The notes under the pieces are model-generated. The model was not told the DNA's origin. It saw only the letters and a program-made list of their open reading frames with translations, and did no database searches. Of a stretch of 64,000 nucleotides of DNA, positions 26,701 through 36,908 are shown piece by piece (position 1 is the first letter of the stretch; each line of letters opens with the position of its first letter). Source of the stretch: Aliiglaciecola sp. CAU 1673 (GTDB lineage Bacteria; Pseudomonadota; Gammaproteobacteria; Enterobacterales; Alteromonadaceae); contig NZ_JARHUG010000014.1 of assembly GCF_029223185.1 (NCBI RefSeq), positions 1 to 64,000 of the forward strand, written 5' to 3'. The translations under genes and the position numbers were made by a program.

Positions 26701-27819
26701 CTATTCTCGAGACATCATTCGTTTTTGGGTACTGATTGCCATCAGCATGCCAAATCCGGCCAACAAAGTCACCATGGACGTTCCCCCGTAGCTGACCAAA
26801 GGCAAGGGAACGCCAACCACCGGCAGGAGCCCGGACACCATGCCCATGTTCACAAACACATAGACAAAGAAAGTCAGGGTGATACTGCCGGCCAGTAGCT
26901 TGCTATAGGCCTCTTGTGCACGCATGGCGATAATCATCCCGCGCAGGATGATAACACAATACAGGCAGAGCAGCAGGCAGATGCCGATCAGACCAAACTC
27001 CTCACTAAACACCGCGAAGATAAAATCCGTATGCCGCTCCGGCAAAAATTCCAATTGCGATTGCGTGCCTTGAAGCCAGCCTTTACCCGATACTCCGCCG
27101 GAGCCAATAGCAATCTTGGACTGGATAATGTGATATCCGGAGCCCAAAGGATCCGATTCCGGGTTGAGAAAGGTCAGTACCCGTTGCTTTTGATATTCCT
27201 GCATCAGGAACATCCACAAGATGGGCACAAATCCTGAAATCAGCAGGGCAGCTGTAGTGATAAGTCGCCAGCTGATGCCGGCAAGGAAAATCACAAATAT
27301 ACCGGAGCTGGCAATCAGCAGTGAGGTCCCCAGATCCGGCTGTTTGGCAATCAGCAAGGTGGGGATCAAAAGCAACAGGAAGCCAACAATGATTTGCCAA
27401 ATTCTGGGAGGAAGATGATGACGGCTGATATACCAGGCAAGCATCATCGGCACTGTCAGTTTCATGATTTCCGACGGCTGAAAACGCATAAAGCCTAAAT
27501 CCAGCCAACGTTGTGCCCCTTTACCTATGTCGCCAACCAATAATACTGCAACCAGCATGAGGATCCCTGCGAAGTAGAAGTAGATGGAAACGCGCATAAA
27601 AAAAGAGGGCGGCACTTGTGCCAGGGCAAACATCACGCCTAATGCAAGGCCAAGGCGAATCACCTGGCGCAGGATAAGATCCATGTCTTGTCCACCGGCG
27701 CTGTAAATCACCACCAATCCGGTGCCCATAAGTATCAATAGGCCCAAAAGCAACCATGGGTCGATATGCAGACGCTGCCAGAGGCTGCGTCTATTAGGTT
27801 CGAGTTTACTGCGCAGCAT
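26701..27819 (-). CDS. rodA: Peptidoglycan glycosyltransferase RodA
   Basis: A 372-residue SEDS glycan polymerase with ten hydrophobic segments that works with PBP2 in lateral-wall elongation. Conserved pieces: GKGAQRWLDLGFMRFQPSEIMKL, LIAKQPDLGTSLLI with the catalytic-site Asp region, GSGGVSGKGWLQGTQSQLEFLPERHTDFIFAVFSEEFG and VVGVPLPLVSYGGTSMV. Start ATG 27819 overlaps the 3' end of mrdA by 14 bases, indicating coupled synthesis. Confidence 0.97.
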   Translation of the reverse strand: MLRSKLEPNRRSLWQRLHIDPWLLLGLLILMGTGLVVIYSAGGQDMDLILRQVIRLGLALGVMFALAQVPPSFFMRVSIYFYFAGILMLVAVLLVGDIGKGAQRWLDLGFMRFQPSEIMKLTVPMMLAWYISRHHLPPRIWQIIVGFLLLLIPTLLIAKQPDLGTSLLIASSGIFVIFLAGISWRLITTAALLISGFVPILWMFLMQEYQKQRVLTFLNPESDPLGSGYHIIQSKIAIGSGGVSGKGWLQGTQSQLEFLPERHTDFIFAVFSEEFGLIGICLLLCLYCVIILRGMIIAMRAQEAYSKLLAGSITLTFFVYVFVNMGMVSGLLPVVGVPLPLVSYGGTSMVTLLAGFGMLMAISTQKRMMSRE

Positions 27820-29695
27820 CGTTATTCAGCACCAATTCCGGCTTGGCTCCATCAAAGTAATAGTCCATCACCCGTCGGGCTATGGGGGCCGCTTGTGAAC
27901 CACCACCGCCGGCGTTTTCCATGGCGACGGTAATCACAATTTCGGGATTATCATAGGGGGCAAAACCGATATACATGGCATTGTCACGTAAGTGCTCCGC
28001 CATTTTCGCGGCATCATACTCTTCGTCTTCGGCCATGCTTACGACCTGAGCCGTACCTGTCTTGCCGGCCGATACATAATGGGTTCCTTTAAAGGCTTTA
28101 TGTCCGGTACCGTGCTCGCGGTTAACTACACCGTACATGGCATCCAGCACGATTTCCCAGTTTTCCGGATTACGCAGTTGTATAGGTGGCAGCTCTTTGG
28201 GCTCATTGATAACCAATTCCCCATTCACGTAGCGGCCGCGCATTAGCTGCGGAACAAACCGCCGCCCTCTGTTTACCAATGTCGTCACTGATTTTGCCAG
28301 TTGTAACGGGGTCGTAGTCCACAGACCCTGACCAATCCCCACGTTAACAGTGTCACCGGGATACCATGCTTGATTGTATCGGGCCTTCTTCCAACCGCGG
28401 CTGGGCAATGTGGCATCGGATTCCTCATACAGGTCGATACCTGTATAGTCACCGAAACCCAGTTCGGACATCATATCGCTAATTTTGTCGATACCGGTGC
28501 GAAAAGCCATATCATAAAAGAAGGTATCACAGGACACTTCGATGGCCCGGGTGACATCCACCCAGCCATGGCCCCATTTTTTCCAGTCCCGCCATTTCCG
28601 TTCTACGTTTTTAAGCGCATAGGAGCCACTGTCGAACATGCGGGTTTGGGGGGTGATCACCCCTTGCTCCAGACCTAATAAGGCCATGTGTGGCTTCACC
28701 GTGGAGGCGGGCGGATACTGCCCTTGAGTGGCGCGGTTGATAAGTGGCCTGTCAGGAGACTGTAATAACGCCCGGTAGTCTTTGCTGCTGATGCCATGGA
28801 CAAACAGATTGGGGTCGTAGCTGGGGTTGCTGTAAAGGGCCAGCACACCACCGTCACGGGCATCGATGACAATTACCGATCCCCGATATCCTTCCAACTG
28901 CTGCCTGACCACTTGCTGTAAGCGCACATCGATATTCAGTACCAGATCTTCACCCGGCACCGGTGGCTTGAAATCCAGGGTACGAATAATGCGTCCCTGG
29001 TTGTTCACTTCCACTTCCTGGTAACCCACTTTGCCGTGCAGCAGGGATTCGTGGAATTTCTCTACACCCTGTTTCCCGATGTTATGGGTGGCCGCGTAGT
29101 TTTCTTCTTCACCGGCTTCGGTCAGTTTTTGCAGATCTTTCTTATTGATTTTGGCCACATATCCCAGCATATGGGTCAGCACTTCGCCCTGCGGGTAGTG
29201 GCGGGTAAGGCGTGCTTCCACCGCCACCCCGGGGAACCGGTGCTGATTCGCTGAGAACAGGGCCACTTCTTGTTCGGACAAACGGGTTCGCAAGGCCACA
29301 GGTTTAAAACGGCGCTGGCCTTTGCGTTCATGATGGAAATCTTCGATTTCATCGGCGCTTATGCCCAACAGGGTGGACAGTTCGGCCAAGGTCGCATCCA
29401 GGTCCTCCACCTGCTCAGGAATAATTTCCAGACTGAAAGATGGTCGGTTTTCCGCCAGTAGTATCCCGTTTCTGTCGTATATCAGGCCGCGATTGGGGGC
29501 TACCGGGAGTACCTTGATGCGGTTGCCGTTGGAGCGGGTTTGATAATCGGTATGACGGGTCACCTGTAAGTAATACAAATTGCTGATCAGCAAAGAAATT
29601 AATAATGCGATGCCCACCAGGGTAAAGAAAGTGCGCCGGGCGAAGAGATTGGCTTCGGCCGTATGGTCTCTGATGATGACGCGTTTGCGTGCCAT
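27806..29695 (-). CDS. mrdA: Penicillin-binding protein 2
   Basis: A 629-residue class B transpeptidase of the elongasome. One N-terminal transmembrane helix (~22-45), the pedestal domain (~60-290) and a transpeptidase domain with nucleophile Ser331 in PPASTVKPHMA, the second motif SCDTFFYDM and the KTG motif AGKTGTAQV. The start MARKRV is supported by family length. Co-translated with rodA; rlmH lies eight bases upstream. Confidence 0.97.
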   Translation of the reverse strand: MARKRVIIRDHTAEANLFARRTFFTLVGIALLISLLISNLYYLQVTRHTDYQTRSNGNRIKVLPVAPNRGLIYDRNGILLAENRPSFSLEIIPEQVEDLDATLAELSTLLGISADEIEDFHHERKGQRRFKPVALRTRLSEQEVALFSANQHRFPGVAVEARLTRHYPQGEVLTHMLGYVAKINKKDLQKLTEAGEEENYAATHNIGKQGVEKFHESLLHGKVGYQEVEVNNQGRIIRTLDFKPPVPGEDLVLNIDVRLQQVVRQQLEGYRGSVIVIDARDGGVLALYSNPSYDPNLFVHGISSKDYRALLQSPDRPLINRATQGQYPPASTVKPHMALLGLEQGVITPQTRMFDSGSYALKNVERKWRDWKKWGHGWVDVTRAIEVSCDTFFYDMAFRTGIDKISDMMSELGFGDYTGIDLYEESDATLPSRGWKKARYNQAWYPGDTVNVGIGQGLWTTTPLQLAKSVTTLVNRGRRFVPQLMRGRYVNGELVINEPKELPPIQLRNPENWEIVLDAMYGVVNREHGTGHKAFKGTHYVSAGKTGTAQVVSMAEDEEYDAAKMAEHLRDNAMYIGFAPYDNPEIVITVAMENAGGGGSQAAPIARRVMDYYFDGAKPELVLNNDAAQ

Positions 29696-29703
29696 AGCGC
29701 TGA

Positions 29704-30174
29704 TTATTCCCGGTGATAAGGATGATTGCTGTTAACTGACCATGCCCGGTAAAGGCTTTCCGCCAGCACAATACGCACCAATGGATGAGGCAGGGTTAAC
29801 GCCGACAGCGACCATTTCTGTTCAGAAGCGTCAATGCATTGTGGAGCCAATCCTTCAGGTCCGCCCACCAGGAGACTGACATCACGCCCGTCCATCTGCC
29901 ATTTTTGCATTTCTGTGGCCAACTGTTCAGTGGTCCAGGGACGTCCGCTGACTTCCAGAGTGACAATACGATTGCCTTTGGGTATGGCCGCCAGCATCTG
30001 TTCTCCCTCTTTTTGCAGGATACGGGCGATATCGGCGTTCCTTCCCCGCTTGCCAGCGCCGATTTCGGTCAATTGCAAGGGCATATCCGGTGGAAAGCGA
30101 CGTGCATATTCCTGATAACCTTGTTCCACCCAGGCAGGCATTTTGGTACCCACCGCCACTAACTGCATTCGCAT
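29704..30174 (-). CDS. rlmH: 23S rRNA (pseudouridine-1915-N3)-methyltransferase
   Basis: A 156-residue SPOUT methyltransferase that methylates pseudouridine 1915 in helix 69 of 23S rRNA. The knotted SAM pocket is formed by [10 protein letters not shown] and the C-terminal [22 protein letters not shown]; the N-terminus [15 protein letters not shown] is canonical. Position between rsfS and mrdA is conserved across Gammaproteobacteria. Confidence 0.97.
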   Translation of the reverse strand: MRMQLVAVGTKMPAWVEQGYQEYARRFPPDMPLQLTEIGAGKRGRNADIARILQKEGEQMLAAIPKGNRIVTLEVSGRPWTTEQLATEMQKWQMDGRDVSLLVGGPEGLAPQCIDASEQKWSLSALTLPHPLVRIVLAESLYRAWSVNSNHPYHRE

Positions 30175-30184
30175 CGAAACCCCA

Positions 30185-30502
30185 CTATCCCCAGAGCTTT
30201 TCCAGTTGGTAAAAATCTCTGGCTTCGTCCTGCATCACATGCACGACTATATCACCCAAATCCACCAGTACCCACTCGCCAGTGTCTGCTCCTTCAACAC
30301 TCAAGGGGGTAACACCCACATGTTTGGCTTCGGTAACCACTTTGTCGGCAATGGAAACCACATGCCGTTTGGAGTTGCCCGAACAAACTACCATGGTATC
30401 TGTGAAACTGGATTTACCGGTTACATCTAAATTGACGATATCCCGGCCTTTTAGATCTTCGATTTTTTCAATCACAAACTGTTTCAGTTTTTCGTGTTCC
30501 AA
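30185..30502 (-). CDS. rsfS: Ribosome silencing factor RsfS
   Basis: A 105-residue RsfS/Iojap protein that binds ribosomal protein L14 and blocks subunit joining under nutrient limitation. The conserved core [21 protein letters not shown] and the tail [32 protein letters not shown] are clear. Lies between nadD and rlmH with short gaps (24 and 10 bases). Confidence 0.97.
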   Translation of the reverse strand: MEHEKLKQFVIEKIEDLKGRDIVNLDVTGKSSFTDTMVVCSGNSKRHVVSIADKVVTEAKHVGVTPLSVEGADTGEWVLVDLGDIVVHVMQDEARDFYQLEKLWG

Positions 30503-30526
30503 AGTCTCTCCTCAGCAGGATGAAAA

Positions 30527-31177
30527 TCAGCGCTGGTGCGCTTCACAGCCATACAGGCCATGCTCTTGAATATAGGTCAGAACCTTTGGCGGCAGCAATG
30601 CCGACTCCACTTTCCCTGAGGCCAGTTTCTGGCGCAGTGACGTGGATGACAGGTTCACAAAGGACGTTGACGCCAGATAGACAGATCCCGCAGGTTGATG
30701 ATGTAAGGCTGCGGCATCATGGCACTGGTGCCTGTCCAACAAATCTTGTATTTCGACCGCCATCGTCGGTTTTGATTCCCCGCGACGACAAACCACCAAG
30801 TGACATAGCGACAGGATCTCCTGCCAGCGATACCAGGTATGCAATGTTTGCAGGGAATCCATGCCCATAAAAAACAGCAAAGGCCGATCGCCTACCTCCT
30901 CTCGATACTCATTTAAGGTATCGACGCTATATGAGGGTTTGTGGCGTCTAAGCTCCCGATCGTCCACTTCAAACAGCGGCCAATCTTCGCAAACCAGTCG
31001 CAGCATGTGCAGACGCATAGAGGCGCTGACACTGGGGGTCGCTTTATGTGGCGGGATATGGCATGGCAGCAGGCGTATTTGCACCAATCCCACTTCTTTG
31101 GCTGCTTCGGCCACGGGTTTGAGATGGCCATAGTGAACAGGATCAAAGGTGCCGCCAAAGAGCCCAAGGGCGCTCAT
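30527..31177 (-). CDS. nadD: Nicotinate-nucleotide adenylyltransferase
   Basis: A 216-residue enzyme forming deamido-NAD from nicotinate mononucleotide and ATP. Nucleotidyltransferase motif GGTFDPVHYGHL near the start and the SSTSLRQKLASG (ISSTxxR-type) motif near the C-terminus are present. ATG 31177 overlaps the holA stop by 4 bases; longer in-frame extension would lie inside holA and is not homologous. Confidence 0.96.
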   Translation of the reverse strand: MSALGLFGGTFDPVHYGHLKPVAEAAKEVGLVQIRLLPCHIPPHKATPSVSASMRLHMLRLVCEDWPLFEVDDRELRRHKPSYSVDTLNEYREEVGDRPLLFFMGMDSLQTLHTWYRWQEILSLCHLVVCRRGESKPTMAVEIQDLLDRHQCHDAAALHHQPAGSVYLASTSFVNLSSTSLRQKLASGKVESALLPPKVLTYIQEHGLYGCEAHQR

Positions 31178-32208
31178 AGATAGTCCAGCTCCATGGCTGC
31201 AAGATCCATCGGCATAAACAACAGGCACAGATGACAAAGCTCAACGTAAGGACGCGGCACAGCGGTTTGCTTGATAGCTTGATCAAATGCGCTCAGCTTC
31301 ACTTGCAACTGTTCAAGATGCTGCATAGACAAACGTTGCAAAGCAGCCTGATACAGCCCCTGGCGACTGCTCCAAATACGATACTGATTCCAAAGACTGT
31401 TCAGGGGCGTCCCTTGCTGCTGAGCAAATTTGAGGGCATACAGGGTTTGCCATTCGCGCACCAACGCCCAGCACACTACGGTCGGCTCAACGCCCTCATT
31501 CTCCAGGCGATAAAGGATTTTTACCGCTTTGTCTGCATCACCGGCTAACAGCACATCCACCAGTTGGAATACGTTAAAGCGGGATTGATCGAGCATGGCC
31601 TTCTCGGCTTGCTCTATACCTACCTGTCCACCAGGAAACAGCAAAGCCAGTTTGTCGATTTCCTGTCGGGCAGCAAGTAGATTGCCTTCACAGTAATCAC
31701 ATAAGAGTTTGACCAATTGCGGATCGCTTTGCAGGCCGCTGCTTCGCACCCGATCTGCGACCCATGTGGTCAACGCTCTGCCTTCTAATGGTGCGCAGGG
31801 GATATAAGCGCCTTGCTTATCCAGGGTTTTAAACCACTTCCCAGACTGCACATCCTTGCCGATACGACCGCCGTGGATCACCAGCAACACATCGGGATTC
31901 GGCGATTCGGCCAGGCTGGTAAGCAGCTTGGCGCCTTCTGCGCCGGGTTTGCCAGTGGGTAATTCCAACTCCACCATTTGCCGGGCGCTGAACAAGGACA
32001 GACTTTGGCAGGCATCCAGCAGTTGACTCCACTGAAAGCCGCTATCGACCACCAGGGAATGGCGTTCATCGAAACCTGCTTGCTGGGCGGCCTGACGCAG
32101 TAGGCTGATGCTTTCCAGCTTCTGCTGTGGCTCATCGCCGAAAATCAGATAGAAAGGCTGCAGTCCTTTTCGCAGCTGCTCGACCAGTCGGTTTGGATAT
32201 ACCTGCAT
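31174..32208 (-). CDS. holA: DNA polymerase III subunit delta
   Basis: A 344-residue clamp-loader subunit that opens the beta clamp. Three-domain architecture: N-terminal domain starting MQVYPNRLVEQLRKGLQPFYLIFGDEP (the FLIFGDE-type signature), an AAA+-like domain without Walker motifs, and a C-terminal collar domain. The gene follows lptE by 2 bases and overlaps nadD by 4. Confidence 0.96.
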   Translation of the reverse strand: MQVYPNRLVEQLRKGLQPFYLIFGDEPQQKLESISLLRQAAQQAGFDERHSLVVDSGFQWSQLLDACQSLSLFSARQMVELELPTGKPGAEGAKLLTSLAESPNPDVLLVIHGGRIGKDVQSGKWFKTLDKQGAYIPCAPLEGRALTTWVADRVRSSGLQSDPQLVKLLCDYCEGNLLAARQEIDKLALLFPGGQVGIEQAEKAMLDQSRFNVFQLVDVLLAGDADKAVKILYRLENEGVEPTVVCWALVREWQTLYALKFAQQQGTPLNSLWNQYRIWSSRQGLYQAALQRLSMQHLEQLQVKLSAFDQAIKQTAVPRPYVELCHLCLLFMPMDLAAMELDYL

Positions 32209-32210
32209 GC

Positions 32211-32731
32211 TTATCCGTTGTCTGGGGTTTGTGGCTGATTGCTGGGCCGGATACGGCTCAATTGACGGATAATGCGATCAGCCGCGCGGGCACGCAGTTC
32301 ATCCAGGATCAGATTAAGCTCCCTGGATTTGGCTAGTACCGCGTCAGGATCGTCCTGATATTCGCGGCTGAGATTAAACTGCACCAGACGCGCTTCTTCT
32401 CCGGGCATTTGGATCTCATAACGCACATGATAAATCAGCTCATACTCGGCCACCTGGCCTGTTGCAAACAGCGACAGCAAGGTGCGATCCAGTTGCTCCG
32501 GATACAGGTACAGATTGGGCGCACCTTCAGCGGGATTGGCCAGCACTTGTACTTCGTATCTGTCCAGCCTGTCCTTCATGGTACGCGCCAGCGGGGCATG
32601 AGGGTTATCACTGGCCAGATGCAACTGACTGAAATGATCCAGCAGCAAATCGCTGCCGCGAAGCTGAAAACCGCATCCTGACAACAAGGTCAGGATAGCG
32701 GTCAAGAGTGTCAGACGAATGGCCAGGGCCA

Positions 32732-32732
<1 letters not shown>
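32211..32732 (-). CDS. lptE: LPS-assembly lipoprotein LptE
   Basis: A 173-residue outer-membrane lipoprotein that plugs the LptD barrel. Signal peptide with lipobox LLSGC (Cys20) followed by GFQLRGS, the family hallmark, then the alpha/beta sandwich with the C-terminal RAADRIIRQL helix. Its start codon overlaps the leuS stop by one base (TAATG), indicating coupling. Confidence 0.94.
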
Positions 32733-35437
<2,705 letters not shown>

Positions 35438-35459
35438 TTATTTCGCCGATAAAATCTCA

Positions 35460-35693
35460 TACCAAGTCTATTAATGATCTGGTCAACTCAGAGCAGGTTA
35501 GAAGGGCTTAGGTCAAGGCGCCGCTTGACTGCGGGCTTCCTGCCCTTCGCCTTTGGCCATCCTTTGGATGTGCAAATGTTTTCCATAAACATTTGTGAAG
35601 GCATAGTGGTGTCTATGTCAAAAAGCGGGAACGCAGAGATAAGCCCTTCTGGCCGCTCCTCGCTGAGTGATCACATCATTAATGGACTTGGTA
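35460..35693 (+). mobile_element. MITE-like element, copy 2 (234 bp)
   Basis: Same terminal inverted repeats as copy 1 (TACCAAGTCTATTAATGAT at the left, complement at the right) and flanked by TCA on both sides (35457-35459 and 35694-35696), a second example of a T-N-A 3-bp duplication. Contains the full interior, including 69 bases missing from copy 1. Lies between divergent leuS and the ybeL-like gene; its right end is 34 bases before that gene. An open frame through it (35474-35731) runs into the neighbouring gene start and is considered fortuitous. Confidence 0.85.
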
Positions 35694-35727
35694 TCACTGA
35701 CTATACTGAACAAAAAAGGAGGCAGGT

Positions 35728-36204
35728 ATGACAGAGTCCAGCAAAGGTTACAGTGATTTACTCGGCAAAATGTCCGATTGGGTTAAAAAGTCAGTCGAAC
35801 AGGATGTTCTGGACCTGATGGAATTGAAGGATGAGGCGAGCGCTTACTTAAAGGCTGCCAAGGAGTTGACCGAAGACGAGATACAGTTACTGGAGCAAAG
35901 TCTGAGCAGGGATCTACAAACCTTCGCCCATCATTGGCAACAAGATGCCGACGCCTCTCCCTGGTGGCAAGCCACCAAAGACAGGCTGTGGTCTTTGCTG
36001 GCTGATGCTTCCGATAAGGGCCAACTGGCACTAACGGAAAGCTTTAGAGATATTCGCCACCATGGGATCTACCGCACCGGAGAGCCGGTGGCATTGGGTG
36101 AGTTGGAATGCACTCAATGCGGTCGCAGACACAAGGTTTACCATGTCGAAGTGATCAAGCCCTGTCTGCAATGCGGCAATAAAAGTTTCTCCCGGGTGTT
36201 GTAG
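35728..36204 (+). CDS. ybeL: YbeL-like zinc-ribbon protein
   Basis: A 158-residue protein of the YbeL/DUF1451 family: a helical N-terminal region (~1-110) and a C-terminal zinc ribbon with C-x2-C (LECTQCGRRH) and C-x2-C (KPCLQCGNKSF). Function unknown. It is divergent from leuS, as ybeL is near leuS in enterobacteria, which supports the assignment. Ribosome site AAAGGAGG precedes ATG and lies just outside the MITE-like element. Confidence 0.88.
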   Translation: MTESSKGYSDLLGKMSDWVKKSVEQDVLDLMELKDEASAYLKAAKELTEDEIQLLEQSLSRDLQTFAHHWQQDADASPWWQATKDRLWSLLADASDKGQLALTESFRDIRHHGIYRTGEPVALGELECTQCGRRHKVYHVEVIKPCLQCGNKSFSRVL

Positions 36205-36206
36205 TG

Positions 36207-36734
36207 TCACTGGCGTCTGTTTAGGTATTCTCCAAGCCCCCCTAACTGAATGACTTGCACCTTATCGACTATGGGCGCCAATGTTGCAAATCCGTCAGGC
36301 GCAAAGCCACTGACCTTGTAGCTGAGGATGATATCACTACCATTTTCGCTGGGGATTATCTTCCAGTCGAGGGCGCCGGTTAGCCCCATTCCCTGCAATG
36401 GACCCAAACCGCCGGTCATACGCAACAACTTCCCAGGCTCTGCGAAACTAATGAGCATATGCAGGGCCTGCTTTTCACCTTCAATCTCACAAAAGCAGCC
36501 ACCGGCTTGCGCTTGAATGCGCAGATTTTCACTCTTGCCCCACCAGGTATGATCGGCCGGCCACCATTTTCCCACATCACTAACCAATGCCTGCCATGCG
36601 GCTTCCGGTTTAGCGCTGGTGCTAATACGGTTTTCCAGGATAAACCCATAGTCGGAAAGGTGTTTCACCTCAGCTTCGACTGGTAATGTCAGCAATGAGG
36701 GTATCAGCAAAGGGAAGCATGCAAGGCGTTTCAT
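36207..36734 (-). CDS. SRPBCC (START-like) domain protein
   Basis: A 175-residue protein with a signal peptide (MKRLACFPLLIPSLLTLPVEA) and a START/SRPBCC ligand-binding fold (ISTSAKPEAAWQALVSDVGKWWPADHTWWG; LRMTGGLGPLQGMGLTGALDWKI; LSYKVSGFAPDGF). The WWPxxHTW signature is that of polyketide-cyclase/dehydrase-like ATPase-activator relatives. Ligand unknown. ATG 36734 is chosen because it begins the signal peptide; 44 codons of upstream open frame look non-coding. It is tail-to-tail with the ybeL-like gene with 2 bases between. Confidence 0.75.
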   Translation of the reverse strand: MKRLACFPLLIPSLLTLPVEAEVKHLSDYGFILENRISTSAKPEAAWQALVSDVGKWWPADHTWWGKSENLRIQAQAGGCFCEIEGEKQALHMLISFAEPGKLLRMTGGLGPLQGMGLTGALDWKIIPSENGSDIILSYKVSGFAPDGFATLAPIVDKVQVIQLGGLGEYLNRRQ

Positions 36735-36908
36735 GTTTTTTTGGTCCACTTGTTTGTTGCCATATTCAGAGTAGTCAATCTCTGGAGCCGGACAATATCT
36801 TAAGTTGACTAAAAACCAAGCACTAAGTGCCAATGCCTGTCGACAGGGTTTGACAGTAAGGGGCATTCGGGTTTCACTTGAGCAAGAACAATATCCATCA
36901 TCTATTTC

